This document shows positions 15,061 to 23,596 of a stretch of DNA of 34,210 nucleotides, one piece after another. Under the pieces are notes generated by a model that worked only from the letters and a program-made list of their open reading frames with translations, was not told the DNA's origin and did not search any database. Made by a program: the position numbers and the translations under genes. The DNA comes from a virus. Location: the IMG/VR virus record IMGVR_UViG_3300048921_000583, positions 1 to 34,210 of that record. One strand, given 5' to 3'. Every line of letters starts with the position of its first letter. Positions within the stretch are counted from its first letter, which is position 1.

Positions 15061-15327
15061 ATGCACAACCCTCTCGCACTGATCGCGCTTGTCGCCTACA
15101 CCGTCGCGGCGCTTCGCATCCTGGCGTATCGCCGCGACGGCTCGCGCCATCGGCATCACGTTTCATGGTTCGCCTGGCTGTTGCTGGTCGCATTGGGCGG
15201 CTCGGCGATCGAGTTGGCGATACACGCGAAGGCGGTCGGCATCTTTGAAGCTGCCCGAGCGCTTCTTTTCACAGTCCTAGTTTTCGGCGCACGCGGCAAC
15301 GTCGCGCGCCTTCTGCGGAGCGAATGA
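15061..15327 (+). CDS. Phage holin-family membrane protein
   Basis: 88 aa. Three predicted transmembrane segments (about residues 5-21, 33-53, 63-79) separated by short charged loops, including RRDGSRHRHHVSW, matching the small three-TM holin family seen beside endolysins in P2-like phages (PF05449-like). It starts four bases after the previous gene ends and its stop overlaps the muramidase start region (AATGACATG), so the lysis genes form one unit. Works in the inner membrane to time lysis. Confidence 0.82.
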   Translation: MHNPLALIALVAYTVAALRILAYRRDGSRHRHHVSWFAWLLLVALGGSAIELAIHAKAVGIFEAARALLFTVLVFGARGNVARLLRSE

Positions 15328-15328
15328 C

Positions 15329-16129
15329 ATGATTTTGCGATTCGGCGATATCGGCGATGACGTTGCATTGCTGCAAAGGCGCCTCACGCGCGCCGGCTTT
15401 CCTGTCGCGGAGACGCACGTTTATGACCGCGAAACCGAATCCGCGGTGATGGCGCTGCAACGCGCTCGCGGCCTCGTCGTCGACGGCATCACCGGCCCGA
15501 AAACGCTTATCGCACTGCCAGGCTTGGCGATGCCGATACACCTGAAAGACGACGACCTCGTGAAAGCGGCGGCCGTGCTCGGCGTGTCTGTCGCGGCGAT
15601 TCGTGCGGTCAATGAAGTCGAATCGCGCGGTCAAGGTTTCTTACCTGACGGGCGGCCCGTGATCCTCTTTGAGCGGCACAAGTTTTTCAAGGCCCTGGCC
15701 GAGCGCAAGATCGACCCGGCGCCGCTCGCGGCGAAGTACCCGAACATCGTATCGAGCACCGAGGGCGGATACATGGGCGGGGCGGCCGAATACATCCGCC
15801 TCGCCACGGCCGAGCGCATCAACGCCGACGCCGCACAAGAGTCGGCGAGCTGGGGCGCGTTTCAAATCATGGGCTTTCACTGGAAACGCCTAGCGTATTC
15901 GAGCATCACCGATTTCGTCGCGCGCATGCAGCAAAGCGAAGGCGATCACCTCGACGCGTTCGTGCGCTTTATCGCGGCCGACACGGCCTTGCTGGCCGCG
16001 TTGAAGGGTAGGAAGTGGGCGGCCTTCGCCAAGGGCTACAACGGCCCGGATTACGCCCGCAACCTGTACGACGCGAAGCTCGCCCAAGCCTATACGAAAT
16101 ATGCCGGTGCCGACAAGGCGGCGGCATGA
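15329..16129 (+). CDS. Endolysin: peptidoglycan-binding N-acetylmuramidase
   Basis: 266 aa. Residues 1-~65 are a peptidoglycan-binding domain (FGDIGDDVALLQRRL, VDGITGPKTLIAL). Residues ~85-262 match the N-acetylmuramidase domain (DUF3380/PF11860): AVNEVESRGQGFL with the likely catalytic Glu (96 or 98), ILFERHKFF, SWGAFQIMGFHW, and FAKGYNGPDYARNLYDAKLA. It cuts the glycan backbone of peptidoglycan. P2 itself uses a different endolysin (gpK), so this lysis module differs from the type phage. No signal peptide is seen, so export depends on the holin. Stop overlaps the spanin start (ATGA at 16126). Confidence 0.93.
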   Translation: MILRFGDIGDDVALLQRRLTRAGFPVAETHVYDRETESAVMALQRARGLVVDGITGPKTLIALPGLAMPIHLKDDDLVKAAAVLGVSVAAIRAVNEVESRGQGFLPDGRPVILFERHKFFKALAERKIDPAPLAAKYPNIVSSTEGGYMGGAAEYIRLATAERINADAAQESASWGAFQIMGFHWKRLAYSSITDFVARMQQSEGDHLDAFVRFIAADTALLAALKGRKWAAFAKGYNGPDYARNLYDAKLAQAYTKYAGADKAAA

Positions 16130-16560
16130 TCTCGATAGCCGCTCGCCTGGTTGCGTGCCTCGTGGCGGGCCTGGCGCTCGTCGCTGCATGGTTCTATGTC
16201 CAAGCCTTGCGCGGCGACCTGGCGGCCGCCCAGGACACCGCACGCACGGCACAAGAGGCGGTCGGCCGGCGCGACGGTCAAATCGTGGATCTCCAAAAGA
16301 AAGAGCGCGAGCACGCGACGCAGCTCGCGCAGCTCGAAGGCAAACGCCAGGCGGTCGCCGCGTCGCTCTCGGCCCGTGAATCCGAACTTGAGGCTTTGAA
16401 ACGTGAAAACGAAACCGTGCGCGCCTGGGCTGATGGCGCTTTGCCTGATGACGTTGTGCGCCTGTACGCAAGCCCCGCGCTTACCGGAGCCGACGACTAC
16501 CTTTCTCACATGCGCGCCGGTCACACGCTGCTCGATGCCGGCAACGGCGCCGCGCAGTAA
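16126..16560 (+). CDS. lysB: i-spanin, Rz-like (P2 LysB position)
   Basis: 144 aa from ATG 16126, overlapping the endolysin stop. One N-terminal membrane anchor (residues ~4-24, ARLVACLVAGLALVAAWFYV), then a long periplasmic coiled coil rich in Ala, Gln, Glu and Lys (about 28-105). This is the classic inner-membrane spanin layout, which pairs with an outer-membrane o-spanin to fuse the membranes at the last step of lysis. The o-spanin gene lies embedded in its 3' part in the +1 frame. Confidence 0.9.
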   Translation: MISIAARLVACLVAGLALVAAWFYVQALRGDLAAAQDTARTAQEAVGRRDGQIVDLQKKEREHATQLAQLEGKRQAVAASLSARESELEALKRENETVRAWADGALPDDVVRLYASPALTGADDYLSHMRAGHTLLDAGNGAAQ

Positions 16561-16699
16561 TGGCGACCTGGGCAAAGCGCTCGACGTGGCGCGTGCGGCC
16601 TGGGGCGAGTGCGCTGCTCGCGTCGACGTGATCGCGGATTGCCAGGCGAAGGCCCTGGCCGCCCCTTTGGCCGATCACCAGGGCGACGCCCATGAATAA
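16403..16699 (+). CDS. lysC: o-spanin lipoprotein, Rz1-like (P2 LysC position)
   Basis: 98 aa from GTG 16403, starting inside the i-spanin gene in another frame, as is typical for Rz/Rz1 pairs. Residues 1-~20 form a lipoprotein signal (GLMALCLMTLCAC); the lipobox Cys lies in LMTLC or the next Cys. A proline-containing mature part follows (APRLPEPTTTF). The C-terminal half (DVARAAWGECAARVDVIADC) is longer than in minimal Rz1 proteins and runs 139 bases past the i-spanin stop to overlap the R start. It spans to the i-spanin from the outer membrane. Confidence 0.85.
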   Translation: MKTKPCAPGLMALCLMTLCACTQAPRLPEPTTTFLTCAPVTRCSMPATAPRSNGDLGKALDVARAAWGECAARVDVIADCQAKALAAPLADHQGDAHE

Positions 16700-17126
16700 G
16701 GCCGCCAGTTTCCGCCAGGCGATCGCCTCGGCCGTTCCCTCGCTCAAGGACGATCCCGACAAGCTGCTCGTTTTCATCGATCAAGGGCATATCGTCGCGA
16801 CGGCCACGCCCTCGCTCTCGTTCGAATATCGGTTCGTGCTGAACGCGATCCTGCTCGACTTCGCCGGCGACGCCGACACCGTGTTCGTCGCGCTGATGGC
16901 CTGGGTTCAACGCAATCAATCCGACCTCGTATCAAACGACGACTCGCGAAAGAACGGCATCACGTTCGAAGTCGATCACCTGACGCAAACGACCTTCGAT
17001 CTATCGATCAAACTGACGCTCACCGAAAGCGTCGTCGTCGGCACCGATCCCGCCGGCGTGCAGACAATCACGCACGTCGACGAGCCTGTGAACGAGTGGA
17101 ACCTCGGTAGCTTTGTCGGCCTGTGA
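16692..17126 (+). CDS. R: Tail completion protein (P2 gpR-like)
   Basis: 144 aa (P2 ~155). Needed to finish the tail tube and join it to the head. The family pattern is KAASFRQAIASAVPSLKDDPDKL at the start, HIVATATPSLSFEYRF, VFVALMAWVQRNQSDL, and the C-terminal TITHVDEPVNEW. It overlaps the o-spanin gene by 8 bases and the S gene start (GTGATG at 17123), so it is translated in step with both. Confidence 0.92.
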   Translation: MNKAASFRQAIASAVPSLKDDPDKLLVFIDQGHIVATATPSLSFEYRFVLNAILLDFAGDADTVFVALMAWVQRNQSDLVSNDDSRKNGITFEVDHLTQTTFDLSIKLTLTESVVVGTDPAGVQTITHVDEPVNEWNLGSFVGL

Positions 17127-17587
17127 TGGACGATCTAACGGCACTCGAAGCATGGGCGGGCGGCCTTCTCTCGCAGCTCCAAGCGCCCGCCAGGCGTGCG
17201 GCCCTGCGTGATATCGCGCGCGAGCTGCGGCGTAGTCAAACGGCGCGCATCGCGCAGCAAAAGAACCCCGACGAAAGCGCCTATGAGGCGCGCAAGCCTC
17301 GCCACGTCAAGAAGCTGCGCGGCAAGCAAGGCCGCATCAAACGCGCGGCGATGTTCGCGAGGCTGCGTCAGGCCCGCTATCTGCGCGCCGAGTCCGATGC
17401 GAACGGCCTGGCGATCGGGTTTGTCGGGCGCGTCGCGCGTATCGCTCGTGTCCACCAGTACGGCGAAAGCGATCGCGTCGCACCTGGCGGCGTCACATAC
17501 AAATATCCGGCGCGCGTGCTGCTCGGCTTTACCGACGCCGAGCGCGACATGATTCGCGATATGTTGCTCAAACACATCGTCAAATAA
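17126..17587 (+). CDS. S: Tail completion protein (P2 gpS-like)
   Basis: 153 aa from ATG 17126; a GTG three bases earlier is also in frame. Matches the phage virion morphogenesis family (PF05069): a helical start (LTALEAWAGGLLSQL), LRRSQTARIAQQKNPDESAYE, RKPRHVKKLRG, RLRQARYLRAE, then ARIARVHQYG and the C-terminal RVLLGFTDAERDMIRDMLL. Very basic middle region. Ends the R-S unit; a hairpin and a separate late promoter region follow before V. Confidence 0.92.
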   Translation: MDDLTALEAWAGGLLSQLQAPARRAALRDIARELRRSQTARIAQQKNPDESAYEARKPRHVKKLRGKQGRIKRAAMFARLRQARYLRAESDANGLAIGFVGRVARIARVHQYGESDRVAPGGVTYKYPARVLLGFTDAERDMIRDMLLKHIVK

Positions 17588-17603
17588 TCGATTGGCTTCC
17601 TAA

Positions 17604-17636
17604 CTATGTACCCAAGGTGCGAACAAACGCGCCTTG
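17604..17636 (+). promoter_or_regulatory. V-operon promoter region: CTATGT box and hairpin
   Basis: CTATGT (17604-17609) is identical to the arms of the dyad between P and O. It is followed by a hairpin: CAAGGTGCG (17613-17621), loop AACAAA, CGCGCCTTG (17628-17636), nine pairs with one G-U. P2 has a late promoter at this place (PV). The hairpin may end S-side transcripts, although it has no T-run. V starts at 17672. Confidence 0.4.
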
Positions 17637-17671
17637 ATGACTCGTGCGCGCGTGCTCGGCAACATGAGCGC

Positions 17672-18328
17672 ATGAACTCAAACGAATCCACACGCCAATT
17701 TCTGAACGGGTTACGCAAAGGCACCGTGATAGGTCTGTCCGGCGCGTTGTGTCGCGTGGAAAGCGGCGACTTAACTACCGACTGGATTCAATGGTTCGTG
17801 CCTTTTGCCGGTGACACCATCGAGTGGCTTGCGCCCTCGATGGGCGAAGGCGTAATGCTGCTGTGCCCGAGCGGCGACCCGGCCCAAGCCGTCGCACTGC
17901 GAGGTTTCTATTCCGAAGATTTCGAACCGCCGAGCCTCGACCCAAACAAGCATTTGCGCCTCTATCGCGACGGCGCAATTCTCGAATACGACTTTAAGAG
18001 TCATGTTCTCAACGTTGTCTTGCCTGCCGGATCGACGATCAACGTAACCGCGCCCGATGCGGTCAACGTCAACACGAAAGCCGCCAACGTCAAGGCCGAC
18101 ACGATCACGCTCGATGGCGATACGACCGTCACGAAATCGCTGACCGTGAAAGGCCCCTTCGCTTTCCTCGACGGCATGAGCGGCAAGACCGGCCCGAGCG
18201 GCGGCGATGCCGGCGTGATCGTCGGAATCGTCCGCGTGAGCGTTGACGTGATCGCCGGCGGCAAGAGCGGGGCGCACCACTCGCACAAGGAACAAGGCGA
18301 CGGCAACAATGTGAGCGAACCGCTATGA
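17672..18328 (+). CDS. V: Baseplate spike protein (P2 gpV-like)
   Basis: 218 aa from ATG 17672; the frame is open from 17606, but the extra residues are unlike the family. Trimeric membrane-piercing spike at the tail tip. The N-terminal OB-like part contains RKGTVIGLSGALCRVESGDL and WLAPSMGEGVMLLCPSGDP; then a beta-helix region with repeated short V/N/T strands (INVTAPDAVNVNTKAANV); the C-terminal tip ends in GAHHSHKEQGDG, whose H203-S-H205 matches the iron-binding HxH of the P2 spike. The stop overlaps the W start (ATGA). Confidence 0.93.
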   Translation: MNSNESTRQFLNGLRKGTVIGLSGALCRVESGDLTTDWIQWFVPFAGDTIEWLAPSMGEGVMLLCPSGDPAQAVALRGFYSEDFEPPSLDPNKHLRLYRDGAILEYDFKSHVLNVVLPAGSTINVTAPDAVNVNTKAANVKADTITLDGDTTVTKSLTVKGPFAFLDGMSGKTGPSGGDAGVIVGIVRVSVDVIAGGKSGAHHSHKEQGDGNNVSEPL

Positions 18329-18687
18329 AAGGCATGAACGCATCGACCGGCCGCGCAACGTCAGGCCTCGACCAGCTCTATCAATCGATCACGAAGATTC
18401 TGACGACACCACTCGGCACGCGCATCGCTCGCCGTGAGTTTGGTTGCGAGCTGACCGACCTGGTGGACGCGCCGAACAATGGCGCGACCCGCGTGCGCCT
18501 GTACGCCGCTGCCGCGACCGCGCTGATGCGATGGGAACCCCGCTTGAAGCTCTCCCGCGTACAGCTCTCGACAGACGTGAGCGACACCGGCGCCGGCGTG
18601 CAAGTGCTGGACATTGAAGGGTCGACGACAGAATCGGGCGACCAGGTATCGACAAGCGTGCGCCTCATCAATGGCGGTGCGGCATGA
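18325..18687 (+). CDS. W: Baseplate wedge protein (P2 gpW-like, gp25 family)
   Basis: 120 aa (P2 ~115). Member of the gp25/lysozyme-like baseplate family that forms the wedge with J. Key parts: LDQLYQSITKILTTPLGTRIARREFG, the family signature with the conserved EFG, then DLVDAPNN and ALMRWEPRLKLSRV. It overlaps V upstream and J downstream by four bases each (ATGA), giving a tightly coupled V-W-J-I series. Confidence 0.94.
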   Translation: MKGMNASTGRATSGLDQLYQSITKILTTPLGTRIARREFGCELTDLVDAPNNGATRVRLYAAAATALMRWEPRLKLSRVQLSTDVSDTGAGVQVLDIEGSTTESGDQVSTSVRLINGGAA

Positions 18688-19592
18688 GCGCCACCCCGAT
18701 TGATCTGTCGCAACTGCCCGCGCCCGATATCGTCGAAACGATCGATTACGAGACGTCGCTTGCCGAGCGCAAGGCGAAACTCGTGTCGCTGTATCCCGCC
18801 GACCAGCAAGCCGATATCGCCGCTGCGCTCGAACTCGAGTCGGAGCCGATGAACATTCACCTGCAAGAGAACGCTTATCGCGAAGTCGTCTTGCGCCAGC
18901 GCGTGAACGATGCCGCGCGTTCGGTGATGCTCGCCTATGCCAAAGGGGGCGACCTCGAACAGCTCGCCGCACTGCTCGGCGTTAAGAAACTCACGCTTGT
19001 CGAACCGGATCCGGCGAACGATATCGAGGGCGTTTATGAAAGCGACGACGACTTGCGCAAGCGCACGCAGCTCGCCCCGCAAGGCTATTCCGTCGCCGGC
19101 CCCGAGGGCGCCTATATCTCGCATGCGCTCGGCGCCGATGGTCGCGTGCTCGACGCCTCGGCCGTAAGCCCCGCGCCGTGCGAAGTCGTCGTTACGATCC
19201 TGTCGCGCGATGGCGACGGCACGGCCGCCGACGATCTGCTCGACAACGTGACGGCCGCGCTGCAAGCCGACAACGTGCGCCCGCTCACCGACAAAGTAAC
19301 CGTGGAGGGCGCCGAAGTGCTGCGCTACCAGGTGCGCGCGACGCTCAAATTTTTCGCCGGCCCCGATCGCGCTGTCGTGCTCGCGGAATCGCAAAAGCGC
19401 ACCAAGCAATACACCGACGACATGCACCGCATGGGCATGGAAGTTACTGAAGATGGCTTGTTCGCCGCGATGCGTGCGCCAGGCGTGCAAAAGGTGTTGC
19501 TCGCCTCGCCGGTCGGCGGCATTCCCGTATCGAAACAGCAAGCGGCCTTTTGCGAGTTGATCGAGCTGCTCGACGGGGGCGTTTATGAGTAA
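18684..19592 (+). CDS. J: Baseplate protein (P2 gpJ-like)
   Basis: 302 aa, the same as P2 gpJ. Baseplate_J family: PIDLSQLPAPDIVETIDYE at the start, LESEPMNIHLQENAYREVVLRQRVNDAARSVMLAYA, GGDLEQLAALLGV, DDDLRKRTQLAPQGYSVAGP and a C-terminal VGGIPVSKQQAAFC. Forms the outer wedge of the baseplate with W and I. It overlaps I by 8 bases (19585-19592). Confidence 0.95.
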   Translation: MSATPIDLSQLPAPDIVETIDYETSLAERKAKLVSLYPADQQADIAAALELESEPMNIHLQENAYREVVLRQRVNDAARSVMLAYAKGGDLEQLAALLGVKKLTLVEPDPANDIEGVYESDDDLRKRTQLAPQGYSVAGPEGAYISHALGADGRVLDASAVSPAPCEVVVTILSRDGDGTAADDLLDNVTAALQADNVRPLTDKVTVEGAEVLRYQVRATLKFFAGPDRAVVLAESQKRTKQYTDDMHRMGMEVTEDGLFAAMRAPGVQKVLLASPVGGIPVSKQQAAFCELIELLDGGVYE

Positions 19593-20127
19593 CTTGCTCG
19601 CCCCGAATTCGACGGCGACCGAGCGCAACCTCGCGACCGTCAACGCCCGCATATCGGACATTGCGACGCCGCTCGCGACGTTGATGAACCCGGACACGAT
19701 CCCGCTCGCTTTGCTTCCCTGGCTCGCTTGGCACCTGGGCATTGACGCCTGGAAAGACTATTGGCCCGAGCAAACGAAGCGTGCTCGCGTCAAGGCCGCT
19801 ATCTCGATCGCCCGCAAAAATGGCACCGCTGCGGCCGTGCGCGAAGTCGTCGCCGCGTTCGGCGGAAACCTCGCGCTGCGCGAATGGTTTCAGATGGACC
19901 CGCCAGGCGTGCCCGGTACGTTCGATGTTGTGCTCACTGTCAGTTCACGAGCTGGCGAAGCGCCGACCGCCGAGCTCATCGCCGACATCATCGCGGAAAT
20001 CGATCGCACAAAGCCCGTGCGTGCTCACTACTCATTCACCCAGGGTTTCGCCGTGCAGGGTAAGCAGAGCGTCGCGGCTGCCGTGCGGCCGGCCCTGTAT
20101 CGCCGTCTTTCTTTCACGGGTATCTGA
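19585..20127 (+). CDS. I: Baseplate/tail protein I (P2 gpI-like)
   Basis: 180 aa (P2 ~176). Tail_P2_I family: LLAPNSTATERNLATVNARI, PLALLPWLAWHLGIDAWKDYWPE, RARVKAAISIARKNGTAAAVREVVAAFGG, and REWFQMDPPGVPGTFDV. It anchors the tail fibres to the baseplate. It overlaps J and lies three bases before the fibre gene H. Confidence 0.95.
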   Translation: MSNLLAPNSTATERNLATVNARISDIATPLATLMNPDTIPLALLPWLAWHLGIDAWKDYWPEQTKRARVKAAISIARKNGTAAAVREVVAAFGGNLALREWFQMDPPGVPGTFDVVLTVSSRAGEAPTAELIADIIAEIDRTKPVRAHYSFTQGFAVQGKQSVAAAVRPALYRRLSFTGI

Positions 20128-20130
20128 CAC

Positions 20131-21594
20131 ATGGCCGGAACCATCATTCACGTTACCCAGGCCGGCCGAGCTGCGCTCGTCGCCGCCGGCAACACGGGCA
20201 CCAACGGCCGCAAAGTCGTCTCGATCGGCGTGAGTACGGCGCCGTTTGATGACACCGACGACACGCTTACCGTGCTGCCTGGTGAGCGCAAGCGAATCGC
20301 CACGATCGCCGGCGAGAACGTCGCACCTGACACCATCCATGTGACGTTGAAAGACGACACGACCGATCAATACTCGCTCTATGGCCTGGGCCTGTATCTC
20401 GATAACGGCGTGCTGTTTGCGGTGTACAGCCAGGCGACGCCGATTATGGAAAAGTCGCCGGCGGCAATGCTCATGCTCGCGGCCGACATGCAGTTCACGA
20501 AGATCGACGCGGCGCAACTCTATTTCGGCGATGCGACTTTCACGAACCCGCCGTCGACGACTGAACGGCAAGGCGTCGTCGAACTGGCGACCAACGCCGA
20601 GACGATCGCCGGCACCGATACGCAGCGCGCGGTGACACCGGCGGGCTTGCAAGCCACGATCGGCCCCGCCCTGGCGTTGAAAGCGAATGTCGGGCACAAG
20701 CACGCAATCGTCGAAGTCGACGGGCTGCAAGCGGCGCTCGATGGCAAGCTCAATCTCACCAGCGGGACGTTGAGAGGGAACCTGAACCTTAACGCGGCGC
20801 TGCTCTTTCAAAGCGGCGCTTACAGCACTCTCATGCGCGCCGATCCTAGCGGCATGGTTGGACTTATCAACCAGGCACAAACGCAATGGAACTTGCAGGT
20901 CAATGACAATGGCGTTGTCAGTTTCCCGCGCGCCCGTCCGACCTGGGCCGGCGTCACGCCCTGGGACACGGGCAACTTTGACCCCGCCACCAAGGTAACG
21001 AACCGGAACTACAACACGACTTCGGGCCTGAACTTCGCATCGGGCACACAAGGCGGTATCTCTGGCATCACGGCGGCCGGTCAACAAACCGCACTCACGG
21101 TTTCAAGCGGTAACAACCCCTCTGCCTCGGCCGTGATTTCGTTCCTGCGCGATGGCGCCTACGGCGCGCACTTCGGCCTCGATGTTGACAATCAATTCGC
21201 GGTCGGCGGCTGGTCATTTGGGAACGTGCGTTACCGCATCTGGCACGAAGGCAACCTCAACCCCGTTCCGGTTCGTCCTGGCCTGGGCGGATACGGCTAC
21301 GTGCAAACCGACAGTGGCAACCGAATCAATATCAATTGGGACGGCAATTTTCGTATCTGGGTCGACGGTCAATACGGCTCGGCTTTGTGGGGTTCGCACA
21401 ATTTCGACCCGAACTCTAAGGCTGTCGTCGGCGCCCGCGTGCAGTGGGATAGCGGCGTGCAGGAAGTCGGCCCCATCGGTAACGGCACCATCGGCGACAC
21501 CGCGCCTTATGTCTGCGTAGGCGGGCGCTCGTGCGGCAATAGCTCGACGGCTAACTGTATCTGGCTGCATCTCGCAGTCTTGAGGAATCAATAA
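20131..21594 (+). CDS. H: Tail fibre protein (P2 gpH-like)
   Basis: 487 aa, shorter than P2 gpH (~670). The N-terminal ~150 residues are the conserved collar/baseplate-binding domain (ATAG-type start, TDQYSLYGLGLYLDNGVLFAVYSQ, PAAMLMLAADMQF), then TERQGVVELATNAETIAGTDTQRAVTPAGL, a repeat-like module common in tail fibres. The distal half is Gly/Asn/Asp-rich beta structure with RIWHEGNLNPV and ends in a likely receptor-binding head (YVCVGGRSCGNSS, WLHLAVLRNQ). The C-terminal part determines host range and is expected to differ most between relatives. No invertible segment is visible. Confidence 0.92.
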   Translation: MAGTIIHVTQAGRAALVAAGNTGTNGRKVVSIGVSTAPFDDTDDTLTVLPGERKRIATIAGENVAPDTIHVTLKDDTTDQYSLYGLGLYLDNGVLFAVYSQATPIMEKSPAAMLMLAADMQFTKIDAAQLYFGDATFTNPPSTTERQGVVELATNAETIAGTDTQRAVTPAGLQATIGPALALKANVGHKHAIVEVDGLQAALDGKLNLTSGTLRGNLNLNAALLFQSGAYSTLMRADPSGMVGLINQAQTQWNLQVNDNGVVSFPRARPTWAGVTPWDTGNFDPATKVTNRNYNTTSGLNFASGTQGGISGITAAGQQTALTVSSGNNPSASAVISFLRDGAYGAHFGLDVDNQFAVGGWSFGNVRYRIWHEGNLNPVPVRPGLGGYGYVQTDSGNRININWDGNFRIWVDGQYGSALWGSHNFDPNSKAVVGARVQWDSGVQEVGPIGNGTIGDTAPYVCVGGRSCGNSSTANCIWLHLAVLRNQ

Positions 21595-21596
21595 CC

Positions 21597-22010
21597 ATGT
21601 ACATGACAAACGACGACCTTTGGGCGGTGTTGAAACTGAAGTACCCCGACCTCGAAGGCGGCCGGGATTACCTCATGGGCTGCAAAGTCCCGAAGGAAGG
21701 TTTCGCGCAACAAGAGCACGCATACATTTTTCGCTGGAATGCGACGGATGTTCCCCAACCGGCTCAAGCCGACCTCGAAGCGTTTTGGAACGAGAACATG
21801 TCAGGCGTGCTGGCCGCGCAAATCGCCGAGGCTACACGCGTCGAACGTGACAAGCGGCTGACCGAGGCTGATGCGCTCGTAGAACGTGCGATCGACCAGG
21901 GCGACGCCCAAGCCGAGCGCGCAGCTCGCGACTACCGCCAGGCGTTGCGTGATGTTCCTCAACAGCCGGGTTTCCCTGACACCGTGGATTGGCCTCTCTT
22001 ACCGCAATAA
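21597..22010 (+). CDS. Tail fibre assembly/tail assembly chaperone-like protein
   Basis: 137 aa. Begins MYMTNDDLWAVLKLKYPDL; a second ATG two codons in is equally possible. The C-terminal half (RDKRLTEADALVERAID, ARDYRQALRDVPQQPGFPD, VDWPLLP) is the pattern of the phage tail assembly chaperone family (PF16778-like), found directly after tail fibre genes. It probably helps fold or trimerise the fibre. It starts two bases after H. P2 gpG occupies this position but is a different family. Confidence 0.82.
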   Translation: MYMTNDDLWAVLKLKYPDLEGGRDYLMGCKVPKEGFAQQEHAYIFRWNATDVPQPAQADLEAFWNENMSGVLAAQIAEATRVERDKRLTEADALVERAIDQGDAQAERAARDYRQALRDVPQQPGFPDTVDWPLLPQ

Positions 22011-22035
22011 CACTCATTCACCAGGAGCACACGAA

Positions 22036-22365
22036 ATGCCTTTGAAGAAAACCATTCGCATCGCCTCGATAGGCGTGCCGGCCTCGCATCACGTTGTCCG
22101 TAGCGTGTCGCTCGACTTCGAAATGAAAACGGCATCCGTCTCGATCGCAAGTTTCTACGATGCCGAGGCTGCGGCCGAGGGCGCGCAATCGATCGGTATG
22201 GCGCTGGTCAATCTCGACACCACGCCCGCACCTGGCGAAGACCCGCGCGCCTTCTGCGAGCGCCAGCTCGTCGCGCCGGCACCGGCCGAAGCGCTGAACC
22301 CGGCGACGGCCGAGATCGGCAACCCGAACCGTTACCTGTTCGCCGGCGCTGAAATCGTCGACTGA
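22036..22365 (+). CDS. Hypothetical phage protein between fibre assembly and sheath
   Basis: 109 aa from ATG 22036, with AGGAG upstream. I do not recognise a family. Mixed beta/alpha N-terminal half (TIRIASIGVPASHHVVRSVSLDFEMKTA), then Ala/Pro-rich sequence ending in NRYLFAGAEIVD. No signal peptide or membrane segment. Codon use and GC match the neighbouring tail genes, so it is a resident phage gene rather than late cargo. Its position among tail genes hints at a structural or fibre-related role, without direct evidence. Confidence 0.75.
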   Translation: MPLKKTIRIASIGVPASHHVVRSVSLDFEMKTASVSIASFYDAEAAAEGAQSIGMALVNLDTTPAPGEDPRAFCERQLVAPAPAEALNPATAEIGNPNRYLFAGAEIVD

Positions 22366-22420
22366 CACGCCCCGCTTCTCGTTCCCCGTTTCCCCTCACC
22401 TTCAACGGACTAGGAAAACC

Positions 22421-23596
22421 ATGCCGACCGAATATCACCACGGCGTAAGAGTGCTCGAAATCAACGAAGGCACACGCCCGATTCGCACCGTATCGACGGC
22501 CGTGATCGGCTTTATCGCGACGGCCGAAGATGCCGACAAAACCGCGTTTCCCCTCGATACGCCCGTGCTCATCACGAACGTCGTCGCGGCCCAAGCGAAG
22601 GCCGGCACGCTCGGCACGTTGAGCAAGACGCTCAAGGCGATCGCCTCGCAAACGAAGCCCGTATGCGTCGTCGTGCGCGTAGCGGCCGGCACTGACGCCG
22701 CGACGACTTCGAGCGCCATCATTGGCGGCGTAAGCGAGGATGGCAAATACACCGGCATGAATGCGTTGCTGACCGCACAAGCGAAGCTCGGCGTAAAGCC
22801 CCGCATTCTCGGCGTGCCAGGCCTCGACACCCAGGAAGTCGCCGTGGCGCTCGCCGCGATCGCGCAAAAGCTGCGCGGCTTCGCCTACGTGTCGGCCGGC
22901 GGTGCGACCACGAAGGAAGAGGCGACCACGTATCGCAAGCAATTCGCACAGCGCGAAGTCATGGTTATCTGGCCGGACTTCCAAGCTTTCGATACGGTCC
23001 TGAGCGTGACGACCGACCTACCGGCGACCGCGATCGCGCTCGGCATGCGGGCGAAGATCGACGAAGAAACGGGCTGGCATAAGACGCTTTCAAACGTCGC
23101 GGTCAATGGCGTCACGGGCATTAACAAGGACGTGTTTTTCGATCTGCAGGACCCGGCGACCGATGCGGGCTATCTGAACGAACAGGAAGTCACGACGCTG
23201 GTGAACCCTGGCGCTGGCTTCCGGTTTTGGGGTTCGCGCACTTGCTCGTCTGACCCGTTGTTCGCATTCGAGAACTACACGCGCACCGCGCAAGTGCTAG
23301 CCGATACGATGGCCGAGGCACATCTCGAATACGTCGACAAGGGCATGCACCCGTCGCTCGTGCGCGACATGATTGAAAGCATCAATCAGAAGTTTCGCGA
23401 GCTGATCGCGAACGGCTACCTGCTCGGCGGCTCGGCCTGGTACGACCCGGAACCGAACACGGTCGATTCGCTCAAGAGCGGGCAGCTCTATATCGATTAC
23501 GACTACACGCCCGTCCCGCCGATCGAAAACCTGATGCTGCGCCAGCGCATCACCGACCGTTACCTCGCCGACTTCGCCTCGCGCATCACGGCGTAA
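22421..23596 (+). CDS. FI: Contractile tail sheath protein (P2 gpFI-like)
   Basis: 391 aa (P2 ~396). Forms the contractile sheath. The family start is clear (YHHGVRVLEINEGTRPIRTV, then STAVIGFIATAEDAD), with GFAYVSAGGATTKEEATTYR, VMVIWPDFQAFD, NPGAGFRFWGSRTCSSDPLFAFENYTRTAQVLADTMAEAH in the middle and the C-terminal VPPIENLMLRQRITDRYLADF. It should be among the most highly expressed late genes. The tube gene follows 39 bases later with an AGGAG ribosome-binding site. Confidence 0.96.
   Translation: MPTEYHHGVRVLEINEGTRPIRTVSTAVIGFIATAEDADKTAFPLDTPVLITNVVAAQAKAGTLGTLSKTLKAIASQTKPVCVVVRVAAGTDAATTSSAIIGGVSEDGKYTGMNALLTAQAKLGVKPRILGVPGLDTQEVAVALAAIAQKLRGFAYVSAGGATTKEEATTYRKQFAQREVMVIWPDFQAFDTVLSVTTDLPATAIALGMRAKIDEETGWHKTLSNVAVNGVTGINKDVFFDLQDPATDAGYLNEQEVTTLVNPGAGFRFWGSRTCSSDPLFAFENYTRTAQVLADTMAEAHLEYVDKGMHPSLVRDMIESINQKFRELIANGYLLGGSAWYDPEPNTVDSLKSGQLYIDYDYTPVPPIENLMLRQRITDRYLADFASRITA

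Noticed and set aside
18381-19742. 453-aa minus-strand open frame over W and J
   Set aside because: It lies entirely antisense to well-recognised baseplate genes; long antisense frames are expected in high-GC DNA and the translation has no domain.
20032-21087. 351-aa minus-strand open frame over I and H
   Set aside because: Arg-rich antisense shadow of the tail fibre gene without family features.
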